Source: Streptomyces malachitofuscus (GTDB lineage: Bacteria; Actinomycetota; Actinomycetes; Streptomycetales; Streptomycetaceae). Taken from it: 64,000 nt of DNA. Both the position numbers and the translations under genes were made by a program. This document shows, one piece after another, positions 38,083-45,874 of this stretch. The DNA is taken from the NCBI RefSeq assembly GCF_014650055.1, contig NZ_BMUF01000010.1, positions 1-64,000 on the forward strand. Reading direction: 5' to 3'. Each line of letters begins with the position of its first letter. Position 1 is the stretch's first letter. Below the pieces are notes generated by a model. It searched no databases. It was given only the letters and a program-made list of their open reading frames with translations, and was not told where the DNA came from.

Positions 38083-38117
38083 CCGGGGGCACCCCACGGG
38101 GTGCCCCCGGTCGTTTT
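38083..38117. terminator. Strong bidirectional terminator after LCP 5
   Basis: CCGGGGGCACCCC (38083-38095) pairs perfectly with GGGGTGCCCCCGG (38098-38110), followed by TCGTTTT on the plus strand. It sits between two convergent genes. This is one of the few terminators here with a T-run. Confidence 0.85.
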
Positions 38118-38126
38118 CCGGGGGTG

Positions 38127-38495
38127 TCACATCGTGGCGCCCGCCATCGCCCGGCACATCTCGGAGCAGCGGCGACAGGAGTCGGCACAGGCCGTCATCC
38201 GGTCGTCCTCCGGCATGGACATGCACGCCTCGGCACAGATGTCGCAGGCCTGCGCGCACATCATGCACATCTCGTTCGCCAGCGGCGAGCGGCGCATCAT
38301 CATGTCCGCGCACATGCGGGTCATCTCCGCGCAGTCCATGAGCGCGCGCATGACCGGCATCCGGGCCTCGCCGCCCATGTGCAGACAGGAGCTCATGGTC
38401 TCCTCGCACACGGTGTGGCAGGCCATGCACGCCTGGACGCAGTCCTGCATCTGCCGGCTCATCGGTTCCATCGCGGTGGGCTGCTGCTGGGTCAT
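38127..38495 (-). CDS. Four-helix-bundle copper-binding-type protein (DUF326), very Cys/Met-rich
   Basis: A 122-residue protein with 16 Cys and about 24 Met. Cys recur as CxxxC and CxxC along the helices (DCVQACMACHTVC, EMCMMCAQACDICAEAC, ADSCRRCSEMC), the layout of DUF326 and copper storage (Csp-like) four-helix bundles, where Cys line the core and bind many Cu(I) ions. No signal peptide is seen, so it should be cytosolic. The ATG at 38495 has GGAGG upstream. Copper buffering is the likely role, by family; no copper regulator or pump is adjacent. Confidence 0.87.
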   Translation of the reverse strand: MTQQQPTAMEPMSRQMQDCVQACMACHTVCEETMSSCLHMGGEARMPVMRALMDCAEMTRMCADMMMRRSPLANEMCMMCAQACDICAEACMSMPEDDRMTACADSCRRCSEMCRAMAGATM

Positions 38496-38725
38496 GGTTC
38501 CTCCCAGGGGGACGGCGAGGACCGGCGCTCGACCCTCGCCCCTCCGTCCTACGCCCCTCGCCCCATGACCACCACAGGACGGACCGAACCGCCCGGCCCC
38601 GCGTGTGCCGGACCCCCGGAACGGGATGTCCGTGCGCGGAGCGGGCAACGGCAATAGGGGGACAGGGCGCCCGGGTCGGACCGAGGACGCGACGAGGGCT
38701 CGACGAGCGGGACAGGGAGAGCACA

Positions 38726-39889
38726 ATGACGCCACAGGCGGAGAGACAGAGGCTGCGCAGACGGCTGGAGCGGCTCATCGGCATCGCCGCGACCGAGGGC
38801 AACGAGCTCGTGCCGCTGCGCAACGGCGACCAGATCTTCCCCGCGATGCTGGCGGCGGTCCGTGCCGCGCGGCACACCGTCGACATGATGACCTTCGTGT
38901 ACTGGCGGGGCGACATCGCGCGGGAGTTCGCCGACGCCCTGGCCGACCGGGCCCGCGCGGGGGTGCGCGTACGGCTGCTGCTGGACGGCTTCGGGGCCAA
39001 GGAGATAGAGCCGGAACTGCTGCGGGCGATGGCGGAGGCCGGAGTCCAGGTGGCCTGGTTCCGCAAGCCCACGCGGCTGTCGCCGATGCGCCAGAACCAC
39101 CGCTGCCACCGCAAGGTGCTGGTCACCGACGAGCACACGGCCTTCACCGGGGGCGTGGGCATCGCCCAGGAGTGGTGCGGCGACGCCCGCGGTCCCGACG
39201 AGTGGCGCGACACCCACGTCCGGGTCAGGGGGCCGGCCGTGGACGGCATCGCGGCGGCCTTCGCCCAGAACTGGGCCGAGTGCCACGACGAGCTGTACGA
39301 CGAGCACGACCGGTTCACCGGGCAGGAACAGCCGGGGAACGCCACGGTCCAGGTGGTGCGGGGCTCGGCGAGCTTCGGCTGGCAGGACATGCAGACACTG
39401 CTGCGCGTGGTGATCACCTCGGCGCGGGAGCGCTTCCGGCTGGCCACGGCCTACTTCGCGCCCGACGCCTACTTCGTCGGGCTGCTGGCCGACGCGGCCC
39501 GCCGGGGGGTGCGGGTGGAGATCCTGCTGCCGGGGCCGCACACCGACCAGCGGGCCTGTCTGCTGGCCGGTCGGCAGCACTACCAGGAGCTGGTCGACGC
39601 GGGGGTGGAGGTGCGGGAGTACCAGCCGACCATGCTCCACACGAAGATCATCACGGTGGACGGCGTCTGCTCCCTCATCGGGTCCACGAACTTCAACCGC
39701 CGTTCGCTGGAGCACGACGAGGAGGTCATGCTGGCCGTCCTCGACGAGGACTTCACCGCGGAGCTCGACGCCGACTTCGACGCCGACCGCAAGCTGAGCG
39801 AGCCGGTCGACCCGGCCCGCTGGAACCGGCGCCCGCTGACCGAGCGCCTCGCCGAGGCGGCGGTCACCCCGATCCGGCGTTTCCTGTGA
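38726..39889 (+). CDS. Phospholipase D-family protein, cardiolipin synthase-like
   Basis: A 387-residue protein with two HKD catalytic motifs: HRKVLVTDEHTAFTGG near residue 131 and HTKIITVDGVCSLIGSTN near residue 307. Each keeps His, Lys and Asp plus the following Gly/Ser. The domain order and length fit a cardiolipin-synthase-like enzyme, though no membrane helices precede the first domain, unlike typical Cls. It may be a peripheral phosphatidyltransferase. The ATG at 38726 follows GGGAGA. It is divergent from the DUF326 gene. Confidence 0.88.
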   Translation: MTPQAERQRLRRRLERLIGIAATEGNELVPLRNGDQIFPAMLAAVRAARHTVDMMTFVYWRGDIAREFADALADRARAGVRVRLLLDGFGAKEIEPELLRAMAEAGVQVAWFRKPTRLSPMRQNHRCHRKVLVTDEHTAFTGGVGIAQEWCGDARGPDEWRDTHVRVRGPAVDGIAAAFAQNWAECHDELYDEHDRFTGQEQPGNATVQVVRGSASFGWQDMQTLLRVVITSARERFRLATAYFAPDAYFVGLLADAARRGVRVEILLPGPHTDQRACLLAGRQHYQELVDAGVEVREYQPTMLHTKIITVDGVCSLIGSTNFNRRSLEHDEEVMLAVLDEDFTAELDADFDADRKLSEPVDPARWNRRPLTERLAEAAVTPIRRFL

Positions 39890-39896
39890 CGACCCG

Positions 39897-39924
39897 CTCC
39901 CGGGCCGGGCGCCCGGCCCGGGAG
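39897..39924. terminator. Palindromic terminator between convergent genes
   Basis: A perfect 28-bp palindrome, CTCCCGGGCCGGGC then its exact complement, lies between the stops of the cardiolipin-synthase-like gene and the acyl-CoA dehydrogenase gene. It can work in both directions. Confidence 0.8.
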
Positions 39925-39935
39925 GGCGGGAAGGG

Positions 39936-41093
39936 CTACGGCAGGTTGCGGGCCATCACGATCCGCTGGACCTGGTTGGTGCCCTCGTAGATCTGCGTGA
40001 TCTTCGCGTCGCGCATCATCCGCTCGACCGGGTAGTCACGGGTGTAGCCGTAGCCGCCGAGGAGCTGGACGGCGTCCGTGGTGACCTCCATGGCGACGTC
40101 GGAGGCGAAGCACTTGGCGGCGGCGCCCTGGAAGGTGAGGTCGCTGTCGCCGCGCTCGGACTTCGCCGCGGCGGCGTAGGTGAGCTGGCGGGCGGCCTCG
40201 ATCTTCATGGCCATGTCGGCGAGCATGAACTGGATGCCCTGGAAGTCGGCGATCGGCTTGCCGAACTGCTTGCGCTCCTGGACATAGCCCTTGGCGTAGT
40301 CGAGGGCGCCCTGGGCGATGCCGAGGGCCTGCGCGGCGATGGTGATGCGGGTGTGGTCCAGCGTCTTCATCGCGGTGGCGAAGCCGGTGCCCTCCTCGCC
40401 GATCATGCGGTCGGCGGGGATGCGGACGTTGTCCAGGTAGACCTCGCGCGTGGGCGAGCCCTTGATGCCGAGCTTCTTCTCGGGGGCGCCGAAGGAGACG
40501 CCCTCGTCGGACTTCTCGACGACGAAGGCGGAGATGCCCTTGGAGCGCTTGGTGGGATCGGTGACGGCCATCACCGTGTAGTACTCGGACTCGCCGGCGT
40601 TGGTGATCCAGCGCTTCACGCCGTTGAGGACGTAGTGGTCGCCGTCGCGGACCGCCTTGGTCTTCATGCCGGCGGCGTCGGAGCCGGCGTCCGGCTCGGA
40701 GAGGCAGTACGAGAACATCGCCTCGCCCTTGGCGAGCGGGGTCATGTACTTCTTCTTCAGCGCCTCGGAGCCGGACAGGATGACCGGCAGCGAGCCCAGC
40801 TTGTTCACGGCGGGGATGAGGGAGGAGGACGCGCAGACGCGGGCCACTTCCTCGATCACGATGACCGTCGCGAGAGCGTCCGCGCCGGCACCGCCGAACT
40901 CCTCGGGTACGTGAACGGCGTGCAGGTCGTTGGCGACGAGCGCGTCGAGCGCCTCCCGGGGGAAGCGGGCCTCCTCGTCCACCGCGGCGGCGTACGGCGC
41001 GATCTTCGCCTCGGCCAGTGAGCGGACGGCGTCGCGGAGCATGTCGTGCTCCTCGGACGGGCGGTACAGGTCGAAGTCAGCCGATCCGGCCAA
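39936..41093 (-). CDS. Acyl-CoA dehydrogenase
   Basis: A 385-residue FAD enzyme of the short-chain acyl-CoA dehydrogenase type, oxidising acyl-CoA to 2-enoyl-CoA in fatty acid or branched-chain breakdown. Seen: MFSYCLSEPDAGSDAAGMKT near residue 125, RWITNAGES near residue 158, the FAD-binding QLLGGYGYTRDYPVERMMRDAKI, and the catalytic Glu in QIYEGTNQVQRIV near the end. The start is a TTG at 41093 with GGAG nine bases upstream. A TAAC-TACC-GTTA palindrome at 41133-41144 may be an operator. Confidence 0.95.
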   Translation of the reverse strand: MAGSADFDLYRPSEEHDMLRDAVRSLAEAKIAPYAAAVDEEARFPREALDALVANDLHAVHVPEEFGGAGADALATVIVIEEVARVCASSSLIPAVNKLGSLPVILSGSEALKKKYMTPLAKGEAMFSYCLSEPDAGSDAAGMKTKAVRDGDHYVLNGVKRWITNAGESEYYTVMAVTDPTKRSKGISAFVVEKSDEGVSFGAPEKKLGIKGSPTREVYLDNVRIPADRMIGEEGTGFATAMKTLDHTRITIAAQALGIAQGALDYAKGYVQERKQFGKPIADFQGIQFMLADMAMKIEAARQLTYAAAAKSERGDSDLTFQGAAAKCFASDVAMEVTTDAVQLLGGYGYTRDYPVERMMRDAKITQIYEGTNQVQRIVMARNLP

Positions 41094-41132
41094 GGTCTCT
41101 CACGCTCCAAAACGCTGCGATGCTGGTCACGC

Positions 41133-41144
41133 TAACTACCGTTA
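41133..41144. promoter_or_regulatory. Candidate operator upstream of the acyl-CoA dehydrogenase
   Basis: TAACTACCGTTA has 4-bp inverted arms around TACC. It lies 40 bases upstream of the dehydrogenase TTG in an unusually AT-rich patch. TetR-type regulators of fatty acid genes often bind such sites; none is encoded next to it. Confidence 0.3.
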
Positions 41145-41274
41145 AGTAACTCCAATTTTAGGCCTTCGTCCCCGGTCGTGGATAGGTGAGCTTGACGACA
41201 GCCGGAAGGCTTGGTTCCCCGCCTCCCGGCTATGCTCGGGCGCGCACTGCATGCCGTTGACCCCTGGAGCACCC

Positions 41275-42618
41275 ATGGCCCTGAAGATCACCGTGATCGG
41301 CACCGGTTATCTCGGCGCGACCCACGCGGCGGCCATGGCGGAGCTGGGGTTCGAGGTGCTGGGCCTCGACGTCGTGCCGGAGAAGATCGACAAGCTCCGG
41401 CGCGGTGAGGTCCCGATGTACGAGCCGGGGCTCGACGAGCTGCTGCGCCGGCACGTCGCCGGGATCGAGGGGTCGAGCGGCCGGCTGCGGTTCACCATGG
41501 ACTGGGCCGAGGTGGGCGAGTTCGGCGACATCCACTTCGTTTGCGTGAACACCCCGCAGCGGCACGGCGAGTACGCCTGCGACATGTCGTACGTCGACTC
41601 GGCGATCGCCTCGCTCGCGCCGCATCTGAAGGGTCCCGCGCTGGTCGTCGGCAAGTCGACGGTGCCGGTGGGTTCGGCCGACCGGCTGGCCACCTACCTG
41701 GCGGAGCACGCCCCGGCCGGTGCGGACGCGGAGCTGGCGTGGAACCCGGAGTTCCTGCGCGAGGGCTTCGCCGTCCAGGACACGCTGCACCCGGACCGGA
41801 TCGTGGTGGGCGTGCGCAGCGAGCGGGCGGAGAAGCTGCTGCGCGAGGTGTACGCCGCTCCGGTCGAGGAGGGGTCGCCGTTCGTGGTGACGGACTTCCC
41901 GACGGCGGAGCTGGTGAAGACCTCCGCGAACTCCTTCCTCGCCACCAAGATCTCCTTCATCAACGCCATGGCCGAACTGTGCGAGGCCACCGGCGGTGAC
42001 GTCGCCAGGCTGGCGGAGGCCATCGGCTACGACGACCGGATCGGCAAGAAGTTCCTGCGGGCCGGGATCGGGTTCGGCGGCGGCTGTCTGCCGAAGGACA
42101 TCCGGGCGTTCATGGCGCGCGCGGGTGAGCTGGGCGCGGACCAGGCGCTGACGTTCCTGCGGGAGATCGACTCGATCAACATGCGCCAGCGCGGCCGGAT
42201 GGTGGAGCTGACCCGGCAGGCGCTGGGCGGCGGCCCGTTCCTGGGCAAGCGGGTGGCGGTGCTGGGCGCGACCTTCAAGCCGGACTCGGACGACGTCCGG
42301 GACTCGCCGGCGCTGAACGTGGCCGGGCAGATCCATCTGCAGGGCGGCCAGGTGACGGTGTACGACCCGAAGGGCATGGACAACGCCCGCAGCATCTTCC
42401 CGACCCTGGGGTACGCCGACACGGCGCTGGACGCGGTGCGGGGCGCGGACGTCGTGCTGCATCTGACGGAGTGGCGGGAGTTCCGCGAGCTGGACCCGGC
42501 GGAGCTGGGTGAGGTGGCGGCCGAGAAGCTGATCCTGGACGGCCGGAACGCGCTCGACGCCGAGGTCTGGCGGCGGGCCGGGTGGCGCTTCCGCGCGATG
42601 GGCCGCCCCGGCGCCTGA
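41275..42618 (+). CDS. UDP-glucose 6-dehydrogenase
   Basis: A 447-residue NAD enzyme making UDP-glucuronate from UDP-glucose. N-terminal Rossmann motif ITVIGTGYLGATHAAAMAE, substrate loop ELAWNPEFLREGFAVQDTLHPDRI near residue 155, catalytic Cys in GIGFGGGCLPKDIRAFM near residue 268, and C-terminal GATFKPDSDDVRDSPALNVA near residue 332. All are intact. The ATG at 41275 has GGAG five bases upstream. A TATGCT box at 41231-41236 fits a -10 element. UDP-glucuronate could feed the same surface polymers as the LCP and glycosyltransferase genes to the left. Confidence 0.95.
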   Translation: MALKITVIGTGYLGATHAAAMAELGFEVLGLDVVPEKIDKLRRGEVPMYEPGLDELLRRHVAGIEGSSGRLRFTMDWAEVGEFGDIHFVCVNTPQRHGEYACDMSYVDSAIASLAPHLKGPALVVGKSTVPVGSADRLATYLAEHAPAGADAELAWNPEFLREGFAVQDTLHPDRIVVGVRSERAEKLLREVYAAPVEEGSPFVVTDFPTAELVKTSANSFLATKISFINAMAELCEATGGDVARLAEAIGYDDRIGKKFLRAGIGFGGGCLPKDIRAFMARAGELGADQALTFLREIDSINMRQRGRMVELTRQALGGGPFLGKRVAVLGATFKPDSDDVRDSPALNVAGQIHLQGGQVTVYDPKGMDNARSIFPTLGYADTALDAVRGADVVLHLTEWREFRELDPAELGEVAAEKLILDGRNALDAEVWRRAGWRFRAMGRPGA

Positions 42619-42640
42619 GCCGGCGCCCGGCACGACGGGT

Positions 42641-42681
42641 GACGCCGGTTCGGCCGAGGCTCAGTCGGCCGAACCGGCGTC
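42641..42681 (+). terminator. Terminator of the UDP-glucose dehydrogenase gene
   Basis: Perfect 17-bp arms GACGCCGGTTCGGCCGA and TCGGCCGAACCGGCGTC enclose a 7-base loop. It begins 23 bases past the stop. Confidence 0.85.
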
Positions 42682-42782
42682 CCGCAACATTCTGCCAAAC
42701 CCCCGCGCACCCGGTGCGCCTATGCGCCCTTCCAGCGGGGCTGCGATGTCGCGCCGCGGTCCGGGCAGCGCCCCGAAGGGCC

Positions 42783-43079
42783 GCGAGGCCGTACTGACAT
42801 GCGGCTACCGCCGCGTGGGCGCGACCGGCCACAACAACGCCGCACCCACCCCACACCCGCACCCCCTACGCCCCAAGGGGCGCGGGGAACTGCGCGACCA
42901 GCCACAGCCGCGCGGCAGACGACCCACATCGGGGCACCCCTCTTGCCTTGAGGGGCGCGGGGAACTGCGCGACCAGCCACAACGACGCCGCAGACAACCC
43001 ACATCCGCACCCCCTACGCCCCAAGGGGCGCGAGGCCGTCCTGACATGCGGCTACCGCCGCGTGGGCGCGACCGGCCAC
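42783..43079. repeat. Cluster of dispersed direct repeats in a 440-base gap
   Basis: The gap 42682-43119 holds no gene. A 49-base unit at 42783-42831 (CTGACATGCGGCTACCGCCG core) recurs at 43031-43079 with one mismatch. Between them AGGGGCGCGGGGAACTGCGC with the following GACCAGCCACA occurs at 42876-42906 and 42951-42981. The same word is also at 63400-63419. These are dispersed non-coding repeats of a kind common in Streptomyces intergenic DNA. Confidence 0.75.
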
Positions 43080-43119
43080 GACGGCAGGGCAGCCGGGCCT
43101 CGACACACATCACCGCGCC

Positions 43120-43626
43120 CTAAGCGGAGCGTTCCCGATACCGGCGCATCTTCGCCCGCGCCCCGCACACCTGCATGGAGCACCAGCGGCCACGTCCCGC
43201 GGGGCTGCGGTCGTAGTACGCCCAGTGGCAGGTGACGGCCTCGCAGGCCTTGAGCCGGTTCCAGGTCCCCGCGGTGACGGCCTCGGCGACGGCGGCGGCG
43301 ACCCGGGAGAGCAGCGGGCCGTCGTCGACCGGAGCGAGGGCGGCCGAGCCGTCGGCGGCGTCGACCGTGACCACCAGGGGCGCCCGCGCCAGCAGGTCGC
43401 CCAGCGGGGTGACGGCGCGGTGCGGCGGGTGCCCGGCGTGCGCGAGGAGGGTCGCGCGCAGGGACTCGCGCAGTTCGCGGGCGGAGTCGACGGCGTCCTC
43501 GGTGAGCCCGAACGGCGCACGGCCCTCCGCGGTGTCCAGCGCGTCGCCGCCCGTTTCGATGTCCAGCGTGTTGACCAGGGCCTGGACCAGGGCGAGCCCA
43601 CCGGGCGGGGCCGATCTCTCACTCAT
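43120..43626 (-). CDS. CGNR zinc-finger (ABATE-domain) regulator
   Basis: A 168-residue protein. The N-terminal ABATE-like domain starts LALVQALVNTLDIETGGDAL. The C-terminal zinc finger (about residues 128-160) is CEAVTCHWAYYDRSPAGRGRWC...CGARAKMRRYRER, the CGNR-type finger with CGAR in place of CGNR. Such proteins are probable stress-related transcription factors with few studied cases. It is divergent from a pair of VOC genes, and palindromes lie between (43694-43728), so it may control them and itself. Confidence 0.85.
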   Translation of the reverse strand: MSERSAPPGGLALVQALVNTLDIETGGDALDTAEGRAPFGLTEDAVDSARELRESLRATLLAHAGHPPHRAVTPLGDLLARAPLVVTVDAADGSAALAPVDDGPLLSRVAAAVAEAVTAGTWNRLKACEAVTCHWAYYDRSPAGRGRWCSMQVCGARAKMRRYRERSA

Positions 43627-43693
43627 GCCTGGACCGTACCTCTCGGTTCCGCGGAATCCCCTTGCGGCGTTACCTCCTATGGTGCAACATGCA

Positions 43694-43728
43694 GTAACGG
43701 TTACCGGCTGAAGCCGATTACCGGTAAC
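43694..43728. promoter_or_regulatory. Candidate operator palindromes between CGNR regulator and VOC genes
   Basis: GTAACGGTTAC (43694-43704) is a perfect 5-bp inverted repeat around one base. TTACCGGTAA (43719-43728) is a perfect 10-bp palindrome. Together GTTACCGG and CCGGTAAC also form a larger inverted repeat. They lie in the 124-base divergent gap, where a regulator could control both directions. Confidence 0.5.
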
Positions 43729-43750
43729 ACGAGACTTCGAGGAGGACGTC

Positions 43751-44110
43751 ATGTCCGTGGCCAAGGTGGGCGCCGTCGTACTGGACTGTCCCGACCCGCG
43801 CGAGCTGGCCGGCTTCTACGCCGGGATCGTGGGCGGCACGGTGGAGGGCGAGGGCGACTGGGTGGACCTGAAGGTGCCCGGCGGCCCGACGCTGGCCTTC
43901 CAGGCGGCGCCGGGACACGTGCCGCCGCGGTGGCCGGCGGCGGACCACTCGCAGCAGTTCCACCTGGACCTGACGGTCGAGGACCTGGACGCCGCCGAGA
44001 AGGAGGTGCTGGCGCTGGGCGCGAAGCCGCTGGACACGGAGGACCGCTCGCGGACCTTCCGGGTTTACGCGGATCCGGCCGGGCACCCGTTCTGCCTGTG
44101 CGCCTGCTGA
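43751..44110 (+). CDS. VOC (glyoxalase/dioxygenase superfamily) protein 1
   Basis: A 119-residue single-domain VOC protein. It starts VGAVVLDCPDPRELAGFYAGIVGG, has QQFHLDLTVEDLDAAEKEVLALGA in the middle and ends RVYADPAGHPFCLCAC. The HLD His and the late PxGHPFCL motif are the usual metal-side positions. The ribosome site GAGGAGG is strong. It is followed 15 bases later by a close paralog, probably in one transcript. Substrate unknown. Confidence 0.88.
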   Translation: MSVAKVGAVVLDCPDPRELAGFYAGIVGGTVEGEGDWVDLKVPGGPTLAFQAAPGHVPPRWPAADHSQQFHLDLTVEDLDAAEKEVLALGAKPLDTEDRSRTFRVYADPAGHPFCLCAC

Positions 44111-44125
44111 CTCCAGGAGGAATTC

Positions 44126-44518
44126 ATGGCCGCCGTGGCACGCCTGCGCAGTGTCGTCCTCGACTGCCCCGATCCGCGTGAACTGGCCGTCTTCTACGCG
44201 GCCGTCGGCGGGGGCACGCCCGTGGAGGAGGACCCGGACTGGGTGGTGCTCCAGATCCCCGCGGGGCCGCGGCTGGCCTTCCAGCGGGCGACCGGGTACG
44301 CACCGCCGGACTGGCCGCGCGCCGACCACGACTCCCAGCAGTTCCACCTCGACTTCGACGCCGGGGGGACCTGGGAGGAGGTCGACGCGGCCGAGGAGAA
44401 GGTGCTGGCGCTGGGGGCTCGGGTGCTGGACCGGGAGGACTACGAGACGAAGGACTTCCGCGTGTACGCCGATCCCGCGGGGCATCCGTTCTGCCTGTGC
44501 CGGATCGCACAGCCGTAG
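44126..44518 (+). CDS. VOC (glyoxalase/dioxygenase superfamily) protein 2
   Basis: A 130-residue paralog of the preceding gene, sharing VVLDCPDPRELAVFYAAVGGG, DHDSQQFHLDFD and RVYADPAGHPFCLCRI. The pair looks like a tandem duplication. GAGGAATTC precedes the ATG. Two VOC domains in tandem may pair into one active site as a heterodimer. Substrate unknown. Confidence 0.88.
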   Translation: MAAVARLRSVVLDCPDPRELAVFYAAVGGGTPVEEDPDWVVLQIPAGPRLAFQRATGYAPPDWPRADHDSQQFHLDFDAGGTWEEVDAAEEKVLALGARVLDREDYETKDFRVYADPAGHPFCLCRIAQP

Positions 44519-44536
44519 GGCGTGGGGCCTCCGGGC

Positions 44537-45742
44537 TCAGCCGTCGAGCTCGGCGATCGTCGCCGTGGACGGGGGCCGGCGCTGCTGGGCGGTGTGGGCC
44601 GCGAAATCCGCGCCGCGCAGCACCCGCTGCACGTTGCCCCACGTCAGCAGGGCCACATCGGACTCCTCCCAGCCGCGCCGCAGCAGTTCGGCGATCAGCC
44701 TCGGGTAGCAGGAGGTGTCGCCCAGTTCCTGCGGATGGGCGCTGCCGGTGTCGTAGGTGCCGGACAGGCCGACGCACTCCGGTCCGGCGAGGGTGCGGAC
44801 GTGGTCGAGGTGGTCGGCGACGTCACGGACGGTCGGGCCGGCCTGTTCGGCGGTCAGCGGCACCAGGCACAGGCCCTTGGCCTCCCCCACCTCGGTGAGC
44901 AGCTCGTCGGGGAGGTTGGCCGGGTGCGGGCGCAGGGCGCGGGCGGCCGAGCGGGTGAACAGCACGGGTGCCTTGGAGATGGTCAGGACCCGTCGGATCG
45001 TCGGAGTGGAGGCGTGCGCCAGGTCGGCGATCATGCCGACCCGGTTCATCTCGCGGACGACCTCCTCACCGAACCGGGTGAGGCCCGCGGCGCCCGCCCA
45101 GCTCGTGCCGGCCAGGGTGAGCACGCGCACCCCGAGGGCGTGCAGCGCGCGCAGGACGCCCAGGGAGTCACCGAGAGCCGCGGCGCCGGCGGGGCCGAAC
45201 AGCACCGCGACCCGGCCGCAGTTGCGGGCGTCGACGACCTGCCCCGCGGTACGGGCGGGCCGCAGGCCCTCGTCGTGGGCGGCGACCATCGACTTCGCCA
45301 GGTCCAGCTGCTCCAGGGTCGCGCCGACGGCCCGGTCGCCGTCGTATCCCTCGGGCAGCTGCAGCGACCAGAACACGGCCCCCACCTGGCCCCTGCGCAG
45401 CCGGGGCACGTCCGCGTCGACGGCGCTCTCCCCGAGTTCCAGGTCGTACCAGGGCAGCCGCCGCAGCGCCCAGGGCAGCCCGCTGTAGCCGTCGGCGACG
45501 GGGTGGGCGGTGAGGACGGCACGGGCCCGGGTCAGCGGGGTGTCGTCCGGGTCGGAGACGGGCTCGTACACCTCCGGCCCGACGATCACCGCCTCCTGCG
45601 GGTACGGCTCGTCGGCGGTGTCGTCCGGGTCGGAGACGGGCTCGTACACCTCCGGCCCGACGATCACCGCCTCCTGCGGGTACGGCTCGTCGGCACGCCC
45701 CACCTCGACGGCGGGGTGCAGGTCGTCCTGGAGATCGGCCAT
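44537..45742 (-). CDS. Renal-dipeptidase-family paralog, probably catalytically inactive
   Basis: A 401-residue protein clearly homologous to the dipeptidase encoded just upstream on the same strand ([53 protein letters not shown]). Four of five metal ligands are gone: H20 and D22 of the active paralog are Tyr 86 and Gly 88 here, E123 is Ala 185 and H212 is Arg 264; only H243 (H191) remains. It should not hydrolyse peptides by the family mechanism. A 26-residue N-terminal segment starting ADEPYPQEAVIVGPEV occurs twice in tandem. It could be a regulatory or binding protein. The ATG at 45742 is the likely start. Confidence 0.82.
   Translation of the reverse strand: MADLQDDLHPAVEVGRADEPYPQEAVIVGPEVYEPVSDPDDTADEPYPQEAVIVGPEVYEPVSDPDDTPLTRARAVLTAHPVADGYSGLPWALRRLPWYDLELGESAVDADVPRLRRGQVGAVFWSLQLPEGYDGDRAVGATLEQLDLAKSMVAAHDEGLRPARTAGQVVDARNCGRVAVLFGPAGAAALGDSLGVLRALHALGVRVLTLAGTSWAGAAGLTRFGEEVVREMNRVGMIADLAHASTPTIRRVLTISKAPVLFTRSAARALRPHPANLPDELLTEVGEAKGLCLVPLTAEQAGPTVRDVADHLDHVRTLAGPECVGLSGTYDTGSAHPQELGDTSCYPRLIAELLRRGWEESDVALLTWGNVQRVLRGADFAAHTAQQRRPPSTATIAELDG
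45539..45692 (-). repeat. In-frame 78-base tandem duplication inside the dipeptidase-like gene
   Basis: A 76-base sequence at 45539-45614 recurs without visible change at 45617-45692, period 78, so the reading frame is kept and 26 residues are doubled. The lack of divergence suggests a recent duplication or slippage. Confidence 0.9.
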
Positions 45743-45874
45743 CACGGGCTCCGTACGTCGTGACCTGGGCAGTACGGTCACCGTCGCACGGAGCGGCCGT
45801 GGGGTTCCTGGTGGACGGGGCGTTCGGGGTATGTCCCTCCGGGACACCGAACTCCCCCGCAGGGGCGGGGCCGG

